64,000 nt of DNA from positions 9,005,954 through 9,069,953 of the forward strand of contig OW804099.1 of NCBI GenBank assembly GCA_942159475.1, in the 5' to 3' direction. The notes below the pieces were generated by a model that saw only the letters and a program-made list of their open reading frames with translations, was not told the origin of the DNA and searched no databases. This document shows, in pieces, positions 54,693-64,000 of the stretch; within the stretch, counting starts at the first letter, position 1, and each line of letters begins with the position of its first letter. This stretch comes from Sthenelais limicola. Lineage: Eukaryota; Annelida; Polychaeta; Phyllodocida; Sigalionidae. The position numbers and the translations under genes were made by a program.

Positions 54693-56873
54693 TCAGTCAT
54701 CATTGCCATCGTCGTCTTTCGTTCCATCGGGCGAGTCCTTCGCAGAAGGTCTGTCCGGAGTATCGAACATACTACCGAACATACCTTGCTCGGGAGGCGC
54801 CCGGCCCAACGCAGCCGAAGCCACAGTTCTCTGAGGCTGGGGTGGCTCACGTTGGGACTTCATCTGGTCCAGGAGATTGGTGAGGAAATGGATCTGTTGG
54901 TCGTTAACCTCCAACGTCCCACCAGCTCGACTGGACACCACGGTCAAACCAGGAGTCTCGCCCGAGCCTGAAGAAGGCAAGGCTTGAGCTTCCTCAACTG
55001 GTTTGGCAGGGAGAGAGGTCGGTTTTCCACCCAGGGAACTTTCCGACCTGCTCCCACCTTGATTGGACTCGTCCGAATCATCCAAAAGCAAGCCCTGGAG
55101 TCTGGTATTCTCCTCCAAGAGCTTCAGGATACGTTGTTCTTTCTCCTGATTGGATGCCTTCAGAGTCCGGATGAGGAGAGCCTGCTGACTGATCGTTTCT
55201 TTCAGCGTGCCTACCTCATCCACCTTCGCCCTCACCGCCTGAAGCTTTTTCAGAGGAGTCACAAGAGCAGCCACGGTCACTTTGACCTGCCTCTTGGCAT
55301 CCTCTGCAGCTACTTGCAGGGCTTTCAACGCCTGGTTCACGCCGGTCTCTGATGTTTCCACCAGAGCAGCGGTCTCCAAAGCACAAGGCAGTTCGGCCAG
55401 AGTTGTGTCCACCCATTTCTGGGCCTTCCTCGAACGTCTGCTCCTCTTAGCAGGAGGAGCAGTCAACTCAGCTGCCTTTGACTGGCTCTCAGTCCTCGGA
55501 CACTTGGAGGCTGCGGCCTTCGAGCTAGTACTAGCACTTGACTTGTCCGAAGTCGCTGTGCTAGACTTTACCGGGGTCTGAGTCGGTTTGGATTTCCCAG
55601 TACCAGCTCTGGGAACATCCACCTCACCAGCCTTTCGAAGGGTCCGGAGATGGGCCATCGAAAGATGGGTAGTCCGAATGAAAGCTCCGAAGGGCTTCCA
55701 TTCAGGCTTCACTTTCGCCGCCTTCTCCATCGCCTTCGGCCTTCCCTGGTTGTGCAGCAGCTCCTCCCCATTCATGATGTGGCTGACCAACTCCGATTTC
55801 CTGTCAAGCTGCTGCTGACAGTTCTCGTATGGACAGACCCACACTTCTGTTTGAGGGGTGTGAACCTCGCACAGGTGCCTGAAGAATCTTTCTCGGGTGG
55901 AGAAAATTCGGACACCTGAAGCATTGAGCTTCACTCGCCTACACACCAAGTACGGACAACGAAATCCAGGCTCCCACAGAGTTGGTACCAGTCGGAGCTT
56001 CTCACTGGTACCAGGCTCCATTTTACCCGCCTTACACAGCCCCGGGTAGAGACAGGATTCATACCGGAGCATGAGTCCATGGTCATCTTCAGAGTCGGAC
56101 TCTGTGGCCATCAGATGACGTGAGCCTGGCCGATCGTGCCTAGGGTTCAGCGGGACAATATCAGAGGCTTTGTCCAACTCGGCATTGAACTTGGTCAACG
56201 AGCCCAAGTGCGCCAACTGATCCTCCCTCACCTTAGCACGATGCACATGGACCTTTTTCAGCTTCCGGAACTTCAACTTAGTAGTTCCAGTCGCTGGGGC
56301 AGGTGCCTTGCCTTTCGAGTTCGACTTGGGGTCCGAACTCCGGGGCTTGCGAATTTGACGGGCAGAAGACCGGGTGCTCTTGGCCGGTGAACCCATGCGC
56401 TCCACAGTCACTGCCGCCGAAGAATCAGCAGGATCTGGAGATAGAGTCCGCGGGGACTCGTTCATCTCTCCATCCTTCATCTTCGGCTTGTCCTGCTTTC
56501 TGGGGGATCTAGGCTTCTGCTTAGAGGTACCAGCCGAAGGTACAGACTTGGCTTCGGGAGTCTCGGACTCAACCTCAGCCATGTCTACTACCGACGCTGC
56601 CTACTCTTCAGCAGCTGCTTTCCTAGCATCTTCGGCTTCCATAATTGCGCCCCAGCAAGTTACGGTGCCGGTCCCAGAGCCACCTGCGTCAGGCTGACCC
56701 ATGCCTACAAGGATCCAAGACCCTTCCAAGACCTTAGCCTCCTCGTCCGACAATACCTCGCAGTCCGAACCGTCCAGATCCATCTCTAGATCAGACTCGG
56801 ACAGCTTGGCGTTGAGGGAATCAGCCAACTGGTCCTCGGTCATATTCTCGAATTCTCCTGAAGTCGACATCAC
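54693..56873 (-). CDS. ORF3 of the LTR element: zinc-finger and coiled-coil protein, with in-frame TAG
   Basis: Two open parts in one frame, 56873-56604 (90 codons) and 56582-54693 (629 codons), separated only by a TAG at 56601-56603. The first part is acidic (SESDLEMDLDGSDCEVLSDE). In the second part: a Ser/Pro/Lys-rich basic region to residue 120; two C2H2-like fingers (C209-x4-C214 ... H236-x4-H241, and C250-x4-C255 ... H268); a basic KRSRRSRK nuclear-localisation-like cluster near 380; a leucine-rich coiled coil at about 430-510; and an acidic tail. No transmembrane segment, so not an envelope protein. Position 3' of pol suggests an accessory protein; I do not recognise the family. A possible 46-nt intron (56887-56932) upstream is weak. 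Confidence 0.55.
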
Positions 56874-57060
56874 TAATCAATCGGTACCTGAAAGTATAAT
56901 GATGGTATGGGTAGAAATAAGTACAGAAAATACCTGTTATTTGCTGCAGATGGACGTTCGGACTCCTCTCGGACACGCTTCGGCTGTGGCTGACAGCTAC
57001 TACACACATAGAGCGTAGTGGTATCGAGAAATCCAAACCTTCACTACACGAATATACCCA

Positions 57061-59203
57061 CGCTTGAGGCACAGTGAGTTGGTTGATTACTTCCAAAACA
57101 CAAAGACTGAACGTTTATTGGTATATCAGCAGCGGATACGCTGTTCAAGTTTAGTTTAACACCTTCGGATAGCAACGTTCATTCATTCCTACACCAATGG
57201 CGAAAACAACATGGCCGCTATAGGTCCCACGCCAGCCCGCGCATTATCAACGTGCCCCAAACACAGTTAATATACGACCCACAGCATTCATGCAACTTGA
57301 CTACTCGGTCGGATCCTTGAAATTGAGCAGCCAACGCAAGGAGGCGTGATCTGTCCGAACAATAAAATCCTTATTACCCAGCAAGTAATGTCGGAATTTT
57401 TGCAGGTAGGTCAGAACGGCAAGCAGCTCACGTTTTGTCGCACAATAGTTCCTCTGTGGCTTAGATAAACTATGGCTTGCAAAACACAGAACCACCTCCC
57501 TTCCTTCCTGGACCTGAGACAGGATTCCCGCCATGCCAAAACTACTTGCATCCGTATCAAGGATAAACTTACCCGAGGGTTGAGGATATCCGAGAGTAGG
57601 TGAAGAGATTAGCAAATTTTTGCATGTATCGAATGCATCTTGGCAACGAGGAGTCCACTCTATGGGTTTAGCATATCGTTTATCCTTGCCTGCCGCGGTT
57701 ACAACTTCCTGCAAGGGAATCACTAATTTACCGAAATCTTTCATAAAATCTCGGTAATAGGAGGCGAATCCAATGAATTGCCTTACTTCCCTAGCATTCG
57801 TGGGGATTGGCCAGTCCTTGACTTTCTGGATCTTCTTCGGATCCGCCGAAATGCCATGGCCTGACACAATCCGACCCAAGTATTCCACTTTCTTGCGGAA
57901 AAATTCACATTTCTTGGGTTTCAAACGAAGACCATAATCCCGTATACGCTCGAGGACGAGTCTCAGGTTATCTAGGCACTCTTCAAGAGTTTTCCCAAAA
58001 ACCACGATATCATCCAGATAGACCAGACATGATTTCCAAACGAAGGCCATCCAACATCTGATCCATCATGCGTTGGAAGGTAGCGGGGGCATTACACAAT
58101 CCGAAGGCCATAACCTTGAATTGAAATAACCCTACACTGGATAAGAATGCAGTCTTTGACTTGCTATCTTCATCCATCGCCACCTGCCAGTACCCACTTT
58201 CAAGATCTAAAGTACAGAACCACTGGTTTCCACCAAGTGATTCTATGCACTCATCGATCCGAGGTAGTGGAAAGCTATCCTTTATAGTGACAGAGTTTAG
58301 CTGACGATAGTCAACGCAAAAACGCTGTGTGCCATCTTTCTTGGCCACCATGACAATAGGAGCACCCCAGGGGCTACTGCTATGTTCAATTCGACCCTCT
58401 CTGTACATTTTCCAAATCTCTGCCTCTGCCTTGTCTCTCTTCGCCACAGGAATACGCCGGTATGCTTGTTTGATCGGGCAAGCATCTCCAGTGTCTATCA
58501 CATGGCAAACTTTATCAGTACAACCAAGGGCTTTGCCACCTGGAAGAGAGAAACAATCTCGGAATTCTTCCAGCAAAGACAGAGCAACGTTCTTTTCGTT
58601 TTTCTCGGACAAATCCGAATCATTGACCAGCTTCTTCAGCGGGCACTCTGCACTCGGTGGTACCAAGATGTCGGGAGCTATCAGATCATCATCCGCCACA
58701 GGCGATTCTGTAACCTGTATAGAATTAATGATTGCCTCTCTGATAATATTGCTACCGTCATCTTCAGACAAAGCGGAATCCTCTGCCACAAGAGTAACTC
58801 TACTTAATCTGCCCACCACTCTCCGTTTGCCAATTTTCATTGGGCGGTCGGACGGATTGCTGAAGGCTACCAAAGCGGTTGAACCTCCACCTGAAACATA
58901 TGTATTCAGGTTCCCTAAGGCGAAGTCTTCTAGCAATCCTTGGTCTGGCTCGAACATCCAAGCATCCGATGCGTCTGAGCCACTATCAAAGTCCAATTCT
59001 GCAAGTGTAATAGATTTGGCCTCCATGATCACCGCTTTCCTAAGTGTCACAGCTATTCCAGTATCTACTTCGCTCACAGTCATGGTCTTTATAGAGGAAA
59101 ATTCTTCAACTTCGGACTTCTTTTTCCACTGTTTACATACAACAGAATGTCCGAAGTTTTCCAAATAAAACACTCCTGACCAATCCAAACAACAACGGTG
59201 CAC
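57061..59203 (-). pseudogene. Tandem duplicate of protease-RT-RNase H segment plus 3' flank
   Basis: Copy of 59215-61357 at a period of 2154 bp; the only protein difference I see is R/Q in the LERIRDYG segment. Reading from 59203 it starts at the end of the protease region (VHRCCLDWSG), then RT up to MLDGLRLEI, then a 1-nt insertion near 58030, then LVYLDDIVVFG and RNase H (DTDASSFGMAG) ending at LNFKDPTE and a TAG at 57301-57303. The last 240 bp are untranslated, with AATAAA on the minus strand. Joined to the other copy by 11 bp (CTGGATCTACC). Confidence 0.85.
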
Positions 59204-59214
59204 CTGGATCTACC

Positions 59215-59454
59215 CGCTTGAGGCACAGTGAGTTGGTTGATTACTTCCAAAACACAAAGACTGAACGTTTATTGGTATATCAGCAGCGGATACGCTGTTC
59301 AAGTTTAGTTTAACACCTTCGGATAGCAACGTTCATTCATTCCTACACCAATGGCGAAAACAACATGGCCGCTATAGGTCCCACGCCAGCCCGCGCATTA
59401 TCAACGTGCCCCAAACACAGTTAATATACGACCCACAGCATTCATGCAACTTGA
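59215..59454 (-). repeat. Untranslated block after pol, present twice
   Basis: Identical to 57061-57300. On the minus strand it follows the pol stop, contains CCAATAAACG and ends CTGTGCCTCAAGCG. It may be LTR or leader sequence from another copy; it does not match the 3' LTR at 53750. Confidence 0.5.
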
Positions 59455-62028
59455 CTACTCGGTCGGATCCTTGAAATTGAGCAGCCAACGCAAGGAGGCG
59501 TGATCTGTCCGAACAATAAAATCCTTATTACCCAGCAAGTAATGTCGGAATTTTTGCAGGTAGGTCAGAACGGCAAGCAGCTCACGTTTTGTCGCACAAT
59601 AGTTCCTCTGTGGCTTAGATAAACTATGGCTTGCAAAACACAGAACCACCTCCCTTCCTTCCTGGACCTGAGACAGGATTCCCGCCATGCCAAAACTACT
59701 TGCATCCGTATCAAGGATAAACTTACCCGAGGGTTGAGGATATCCGAGAGTAGGTGAAGAGATTAGCAAATTTTTGCATGTATCGAATGCATCTTGGCAA
59801 CGAGGAGTCCACTCTATGGGTTTAGCATATCGTTTATCCTTGCCTGCCGCGGTTACAACTTCCTGCAAGGGAATCACTAATTTACCGAAATCTTTCATAA
59901 AATCTCGGTAATAGGAGGCGAATCCAATGAATTGCCTTACTTCCCTAGCATTCGTGGGGATTGGCCAGTCCTTGACTTTCTGGATCTTCTTCGGATCCGC
60001 CGAAATGCCATGGCCTGACACAATCCGACCCAAGTATTCCACTTTCTTGCGGAAAAATTCACATTTCTTGGGTTTCAAACGAAGACCATAATCCTGTATA
60101 CGCTCGAGGACGAGTCTCAGGTTATCTAGGCACTCTTCAAGAGTTTTCCCAAAAACCACGATATCATCCAGATAGACCAGACATGATTTCCAAACGAAGG
60201 CCATCCAACATCTGATCCATCATGCGTTGGAAGGTAGCGGGGGCATTACACAATCCGAAGGCCATAACCTTGAATTGAAATAACCCTACACTGGATAAGA
60301 ATGCAGTCTTTGACTTGCTATCTTCATCCATCGCCACCTGCCAGTACCCACTTTCAAGATCTAAAGTACAGAACCACTGGTTTCCACCAAGTGATTCTAT
60401 GCACTCATCGATCCGAGGTAGTGGAAAGCTATCCTTTATAGTGACAGAGTTTAGCTGACGATAGTCAACGCAAAAACGCTGTGTGCCATCTTTCTTGGCC
60501 ACCATGACAATAGGAGCACCCCAGGGGCTACTGCTATGTTCAATTCGACCCTCTCTGTACATTTTCCAAATCTCTGCCTCTGCCTTGTCTCTCTTCGCCA
60601 CAGGAATACGCCGGTATGCTTGTTTGATCGGGCAAGCATCTCCAGTGTCTATCACATGGCAAACTTTATCAGTACAACCAAGGGCTTTGCCACCTGGAAG
60701 AGAGAAACAATCTCGGAATTCTTCCAGCAAAGACAGAGCAACGTTCTTTTCGTTTTTCTCGGACAAATCCGAATCATTGACCAGCTTCTTCAGCGGGCAC
60801 TCTGCACTCGGTGGTACCAAGATGTCGGGAGCTATCAGATCATCATCCGCCACAGGCGATTCTGTAACCTGTATAGAATTAATGATTGCCTCTCTGATAA
60901 TATTGCTACCGTCATCTTCAGACAAAGCGGAATCCTCTGCCACAAGAGTAACTCTACTTAATCTGCCCACCACTCTCCGTTTGCCAATTTTCATTGGGCG
61001 GTCGGACGGATTGCTGAAGGCTACCAAAGCGGTTGAACCTCCACCTGAAACATATGTATTCAGGTTCCCTAAGGCGAAGTCTTCTAGCAATCCTTGGTCT
61101 GGCTCGAACATCCAAGCATCCGATGCGTCTGAGCCACTATCAAAGTCCAATTCTGCAAGTGTAATAGATTTGGCCTCCATGATCACCGCTTTCCTAAGTG
61201 TCACAGCTATTCCAGTATCTACTTCGCTCACAGTCATGGTCTTTATAGAGGAAAATTCTTCAACTTCGGACTTCTTTTTCCACTGTTTACATACAACAGA
61301 ATGTCCGAAGTTTTCCAAATAAAACACTCCTGACCAATCCAAACAACAACGGTGCACATAGTAAAAATCTGCACCTAATATCCCGTCTTCAGGGCCCTTC
61401 AGACCGCTGACTACCAGACATGTCATCATGTATGTCCGACCCGACACTTCATATGGACAGAGCACGCTCCCATATGTAGTTATAGGCGTTCCATTACCCA
61501 TCGAGCACGCCATACGCACCGAAATCATAGGCGGCGCATGTGGAAGGGATTCATAGAAATCCTTGGTAATCAAACTCGTCGTTGCGCCTGGATCTACCAA
61601 GAAATAACCACTCTTCCCACCTATGCCTACAGGGGCATACCATCTCTCCCTCACTAGTAATTTAGAAGGGATCTCCAGAGTTTCCAGCTGTTGAACAGAA
61701 ACTTTCTGAATCCGAGCAGACTTCTCTTGGCCTTTTTCTACCAAGACAACCTGACCTGACTCAGCTTGGTACTCGGCCTGTCCCCAACGCACGCCAGGGC
61801 TCTTGTCCGAGCATCCCTGAATCTTTTCAGAGAGAAAATCACCGTCCGGCAACGGCCTAGGACCTCCAGCTATCAGATCGGGTAGCTTCTTGTCGCTAAG
61901 CTTTAACCCTATCTTACACACCGGTGCCTGGGCTGATTTCCCAGTTTCTAGACTACTACCAAGATCCTCGCGGACTGTGGTACTAAGAAGCGTGTTGTCC
62001 GAGGCTCCCGTATCGCTTACTACAGGAG
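59455..62028 (-). pseudogene. pol: protease, reverse transcriptase, RNase H; no integrase
   Basis: The frame opens within the end of gag and runs to 60164. Aspartic protease: GYFLVDPGATTSLI, with Pro where D-S/T-G is usual. RT: IPVAKRDKAEAEIWKMYREG, GAPIVMVAKKDGTQRFCVDY, FCTLDLESGYWQV, MAFGLCNAPATFQ; then a 1-nt insertion near 60184 shifts the frame immediately before LVYLDDIVVFG. The next part (60204-59455) holds the rest of RT, the connection and RNase H to LLNFKDPTE, where a TAG ends it. The rest of RNase H and the integrase are deleted. Ty3/gypsy by motif style. It cannot make active polymerase from one frame. Confidence 0.85.
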
Positions 62029-62034
62029 CCGAAC

Positions 62035-64000
62035 CTAGTTTTCCGAAGCCGGCTTCCCTCCTGGAGCGCCTTGCTTCTTCACAAGTTCGAGTAGAGCTTT
62101 TTTAGTGGGGCAAGCCGAGGCGAAATGCCCCTCCTCACTACAAAAATAGCATTTCCGAACTTGCCAGGTTCTTCTCTCTCTACCCCCAGCAGACTTCTTA
62201 TACTGCTGGGTTGAGGAATTCGTCTTTCCTTGCTTTTCTTGCCATGCTTGGAAAGACTGATCATTATCGTCGGACTCCTGCAACGCCAGTGCCTGGCTAA
62301 CCTGTACCATGGCCTTTTCTTTGGCACTTGCCTTTTTGCTCTTCCCCGACTGGGAACCTTCGGCCGCCGCTCCCTCCAATGGGATAGCAACAGCCAACGG
62401 ACCTATAGCAGCAGCTTGCAAGACAGCAGCGTTCGCGAAATCCATATGACAACTCTCCCATACCTCGGCCCAGTGAATTGCTTGGAGAAGGTCAAACGGC
62501 TGTTTAAGCTTCACCCACGCAGCTTTCTCCTGGTTGATCAAGCCTTTCAAGAAGACTCTCACGCAGAGTATTGTCCAGATTAATTCCGAAAGCATGTCTA
62601 GCACGTTTGGCTACCTCATTGGCAAACATACGGCTCGGCTGCTTAGGGGTTTGTCTGCAGTTATAGAATTCGGACTGCTTCTTTTCAAGAGAATGCTCAC
62701 CGAAGTTAGCATCCATATGGTCTACAAAACCAATAAGATCCAAACCTGGGGGCAAATCTCCCATCTCGCCTAGCTGACGGCGGCAGCTGCACTTAAGCTG
62801 CATAAGGAACTGTTCTGGTGTCCAATTATGCGCTTCGGCTAGCACTTTCATCTCTCCGAGATGTGTCCGCCAGGAATCCTTAGGATCCCAGTTTCTTATA
62901 ATCGCCGGTTTAGGGGCATGATTAACATTCGTTGCCACAAACTGATACCTGAAGGTGAGTTCGGCGCCTATAGCGCCTTCATACTTCAGGCCCTGCACCA
63001 CTGACTTATCCCGAAAGTAGTTTGACACTTGGTTAGTCATATGTCGCATGGGAGAATTGTCAATCGCATGAACGCCAGGTATTTGGATTCCAGAAGTATC
63101 TGGCAACCCTCCGACTGTAGTCCATTGCCGACCAGCATTCCTCACGTATTGGCTATTATCAACATGACCACGCACATACGTTGTGGAAGCAGTTGGTCTT
63201 TTAATGCTGGAGTGCGCTCCAACATAAGGCCTACCCCCTCCCCCTCCGTGAAGAGGAGACGAGGCAGTGAATGTCACCGTATCTTTTTGCCTAGGTGTCC
63301 TGGATCCTCCACGTGGAGGAGAAGCTTGCTGGGTTTGGTTAGGTTGATTAGAACCTGCTACACGCCCTCCGCTGGAAGTAGCATGTTGCTCAGGTTCGCC
63401 TACAGCCTGTCCACCAACCGCTTCGGACAACTTTAGATGCTCGGGCACGGGTGTCCGAGCAGCCTTCTCTTCAGAAAAATGCCTCGGAGTGAGGAGGATG
63501 TATGATCCACCACCTTCCTTAGGATATGTAGGTCTCTCTACGCCCAATGGCGGAGAAACTCCTCCTATCCTAGGAGGTGAACCATATAGATCCGTATCCT
63601 CAACATCCGAAGAATCATCCAACATGTTTTTCATTCGTGACATATCATCCACCCTGGCTACCTCATTCCGTAACTTTTCATTCTCTACACGTAGCAGACG
63701 TGTAGTGGCATGGCAATCATCGGTTACCTGAACCAACGTGCTCTGGAGGTCTCGATTCTGCTCTATGAGCTGATCAATAGTTCCACGGGCATCGTGCATC
63801 GACTGTCCTTGCACAGAATAGGCATGGCGCCAGGAGGCCACTTCAGTCCTCAACTGCTCCTTTTCTTCCTCCTCAAAGGAATCTGCTATCGCAGGATTCC
63901 TTCGAAATTCAGTCCATTGACCTCCAGCAGCGGCAACCGGCTGTAGAGTCAACTTCGGACTGGTCACTTTTACCTTCGGATTCGTTTTCTTTGCACCAGA
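62035..64000 (-). pseudogene. gag, 5' end outside window, frameshifted
   Basis: Open to the right window edge, so the start is not seen. N-terminal part: coiled coil (EEEKEQLRTEVASW, LRVENEKLRNEVARV), then a Pro/Gly/Ser/Thr-rich linker, then a capsid-like helical region (DPKDSWRTHLGEMKVLA, EQFLMQLKCSC, LIGFVDHMDANFG, SRMFANEVAKRARHAFG). Near 62555 the frame changes: the first frame ends at 62504, and the continuation (FLKGLINQEKAAW ...) is read from there to 62035. It includes a CCHC zinc knuckle, CYFCSEEGHFASAC. The stop at 62035 overlaps the pol frame, which lies at -1. Confidence 0.75.

Larger units (their letters stand above)
53750..64000 (-). mobile_element. Ty3/gypsy-like LTR retrotransposon, minus strand, partial
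   Basis: From right to left: gag (62035 to beyond 64000), protease-RT-RNase H (59455-62028), a tandem copy of part of pol (57061-59203), ORF3 (54693-56873), polypurine tract (54233-54250) and 3' LTR (53750-54232). The 5' LTR lies beyond the window. The integrase is missing, and gag, RT and ORF3 each carry a break, so this copy is defective. Its base composition (frequent TCCGAA, higher GC) is distinct from its surroundings and uniform across its ORFs. Confidence 0.75.

Noticed and set aside
54447..56697. Plus-strand open frames opposite ORF3
   Set aside because: Antisense shadows; the minus-strand frame is longer, has finger and coiled-coil motifs and matches the element's orientation.
56887..56932. 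Possible intron before ORF3 (minus-strand GT...AG)
   Set aside because: 46 nt is very short for an animal intron and there is no supporting evidence; mentioned only in the ORF3 entry.
57061..57300. Assignment of the untranslated block after pol as the element's LTR
   Set aside because: It has AATAAA but no similarity to the TG...CA repeat at 53750-54232 and no polypurine tract before it, so it was left as an unassigned repeated block.
58329..59168. 279-codon plus-strand open frame opposite pol (also 60483-61322)
   Set aside because: Antisense shadow of the RT frame, identical in both tandem copies, with no domain.

Overview
This looks like a transposon-rich intergenic and gene-cluster region of an animal nuclear genome, most likely a marine invertebrate. 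Reasons: long arrays of TGEKP-linked C2H2 zinc fingers of the 'CDY' subtype, relics of several LINE families, a DIRS-type tyrosine-recombinase retrotransposon, a Ty3/gypsy-like LTR element, several inverted-repeat DNA elements and many minisatellites. No bacterial operon, tRNA or rRNA is visible. The exact taxon cannot be read from the sequence.

Layout. 1-3.65 kb: a broken DIRS-like element ending in an 87-bp inverted repeat. 3.8-45 kb: a same-strand cluster of four intact-looking, intronless C2H2 zinc-finger genes (ZNF-A 4526-8209, ZNF-B 23502-29273, ZNF-C 32717-36007, ZNF-D 40921-44394) plus a displaced tail at 12.3 kb. They share a 5' leader, an N-terminal 96-bp repeat domain and an unusual first finger, and arose by tandem segmental duplication. 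Between them lie LINE fragments, three inverted-repeat elements (8253-10652 with 13 copies of one short motif; 14820-17536 foldback type; 20951-22184 flanked by TTAA) and minisatellites of 20, 22, 23/24, 37, 43/44, 47, 51 and 53 bp. 45-48 kb: LINE relics. 48.2-53.7 kb: a LINE whose ORF1 carries a C-terminal NADAR domain, followed by an SGNH-hydrolase-like ORF and an APE-type endonuclease ORF. 53.75-64 kb: a minus-strand Ty3/gypsy-like element (gag, pol, an extra zinc-finger/coiled-coil ORF3, polypurine tract, 3' LTR) inserted in that LINE; its pol is tandemly duplicated, lacks integrase and has a frameshift just before the RT catalytic motif.

How it fits together. The zinc-finger genes have variable DNA-contact positions and sit among many mobile elements, as in lineage-specific zinc-finger clusters of other animals; a role in silencing transposons is only an inference. 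The two most unusual points are the NADAR domain inside a LINE ORF1, and the 96-bp N-terminal repeat of the zinc-finger proteins, which is itself a zinc-finger unit read out of frame after a -1/+13 nt change.
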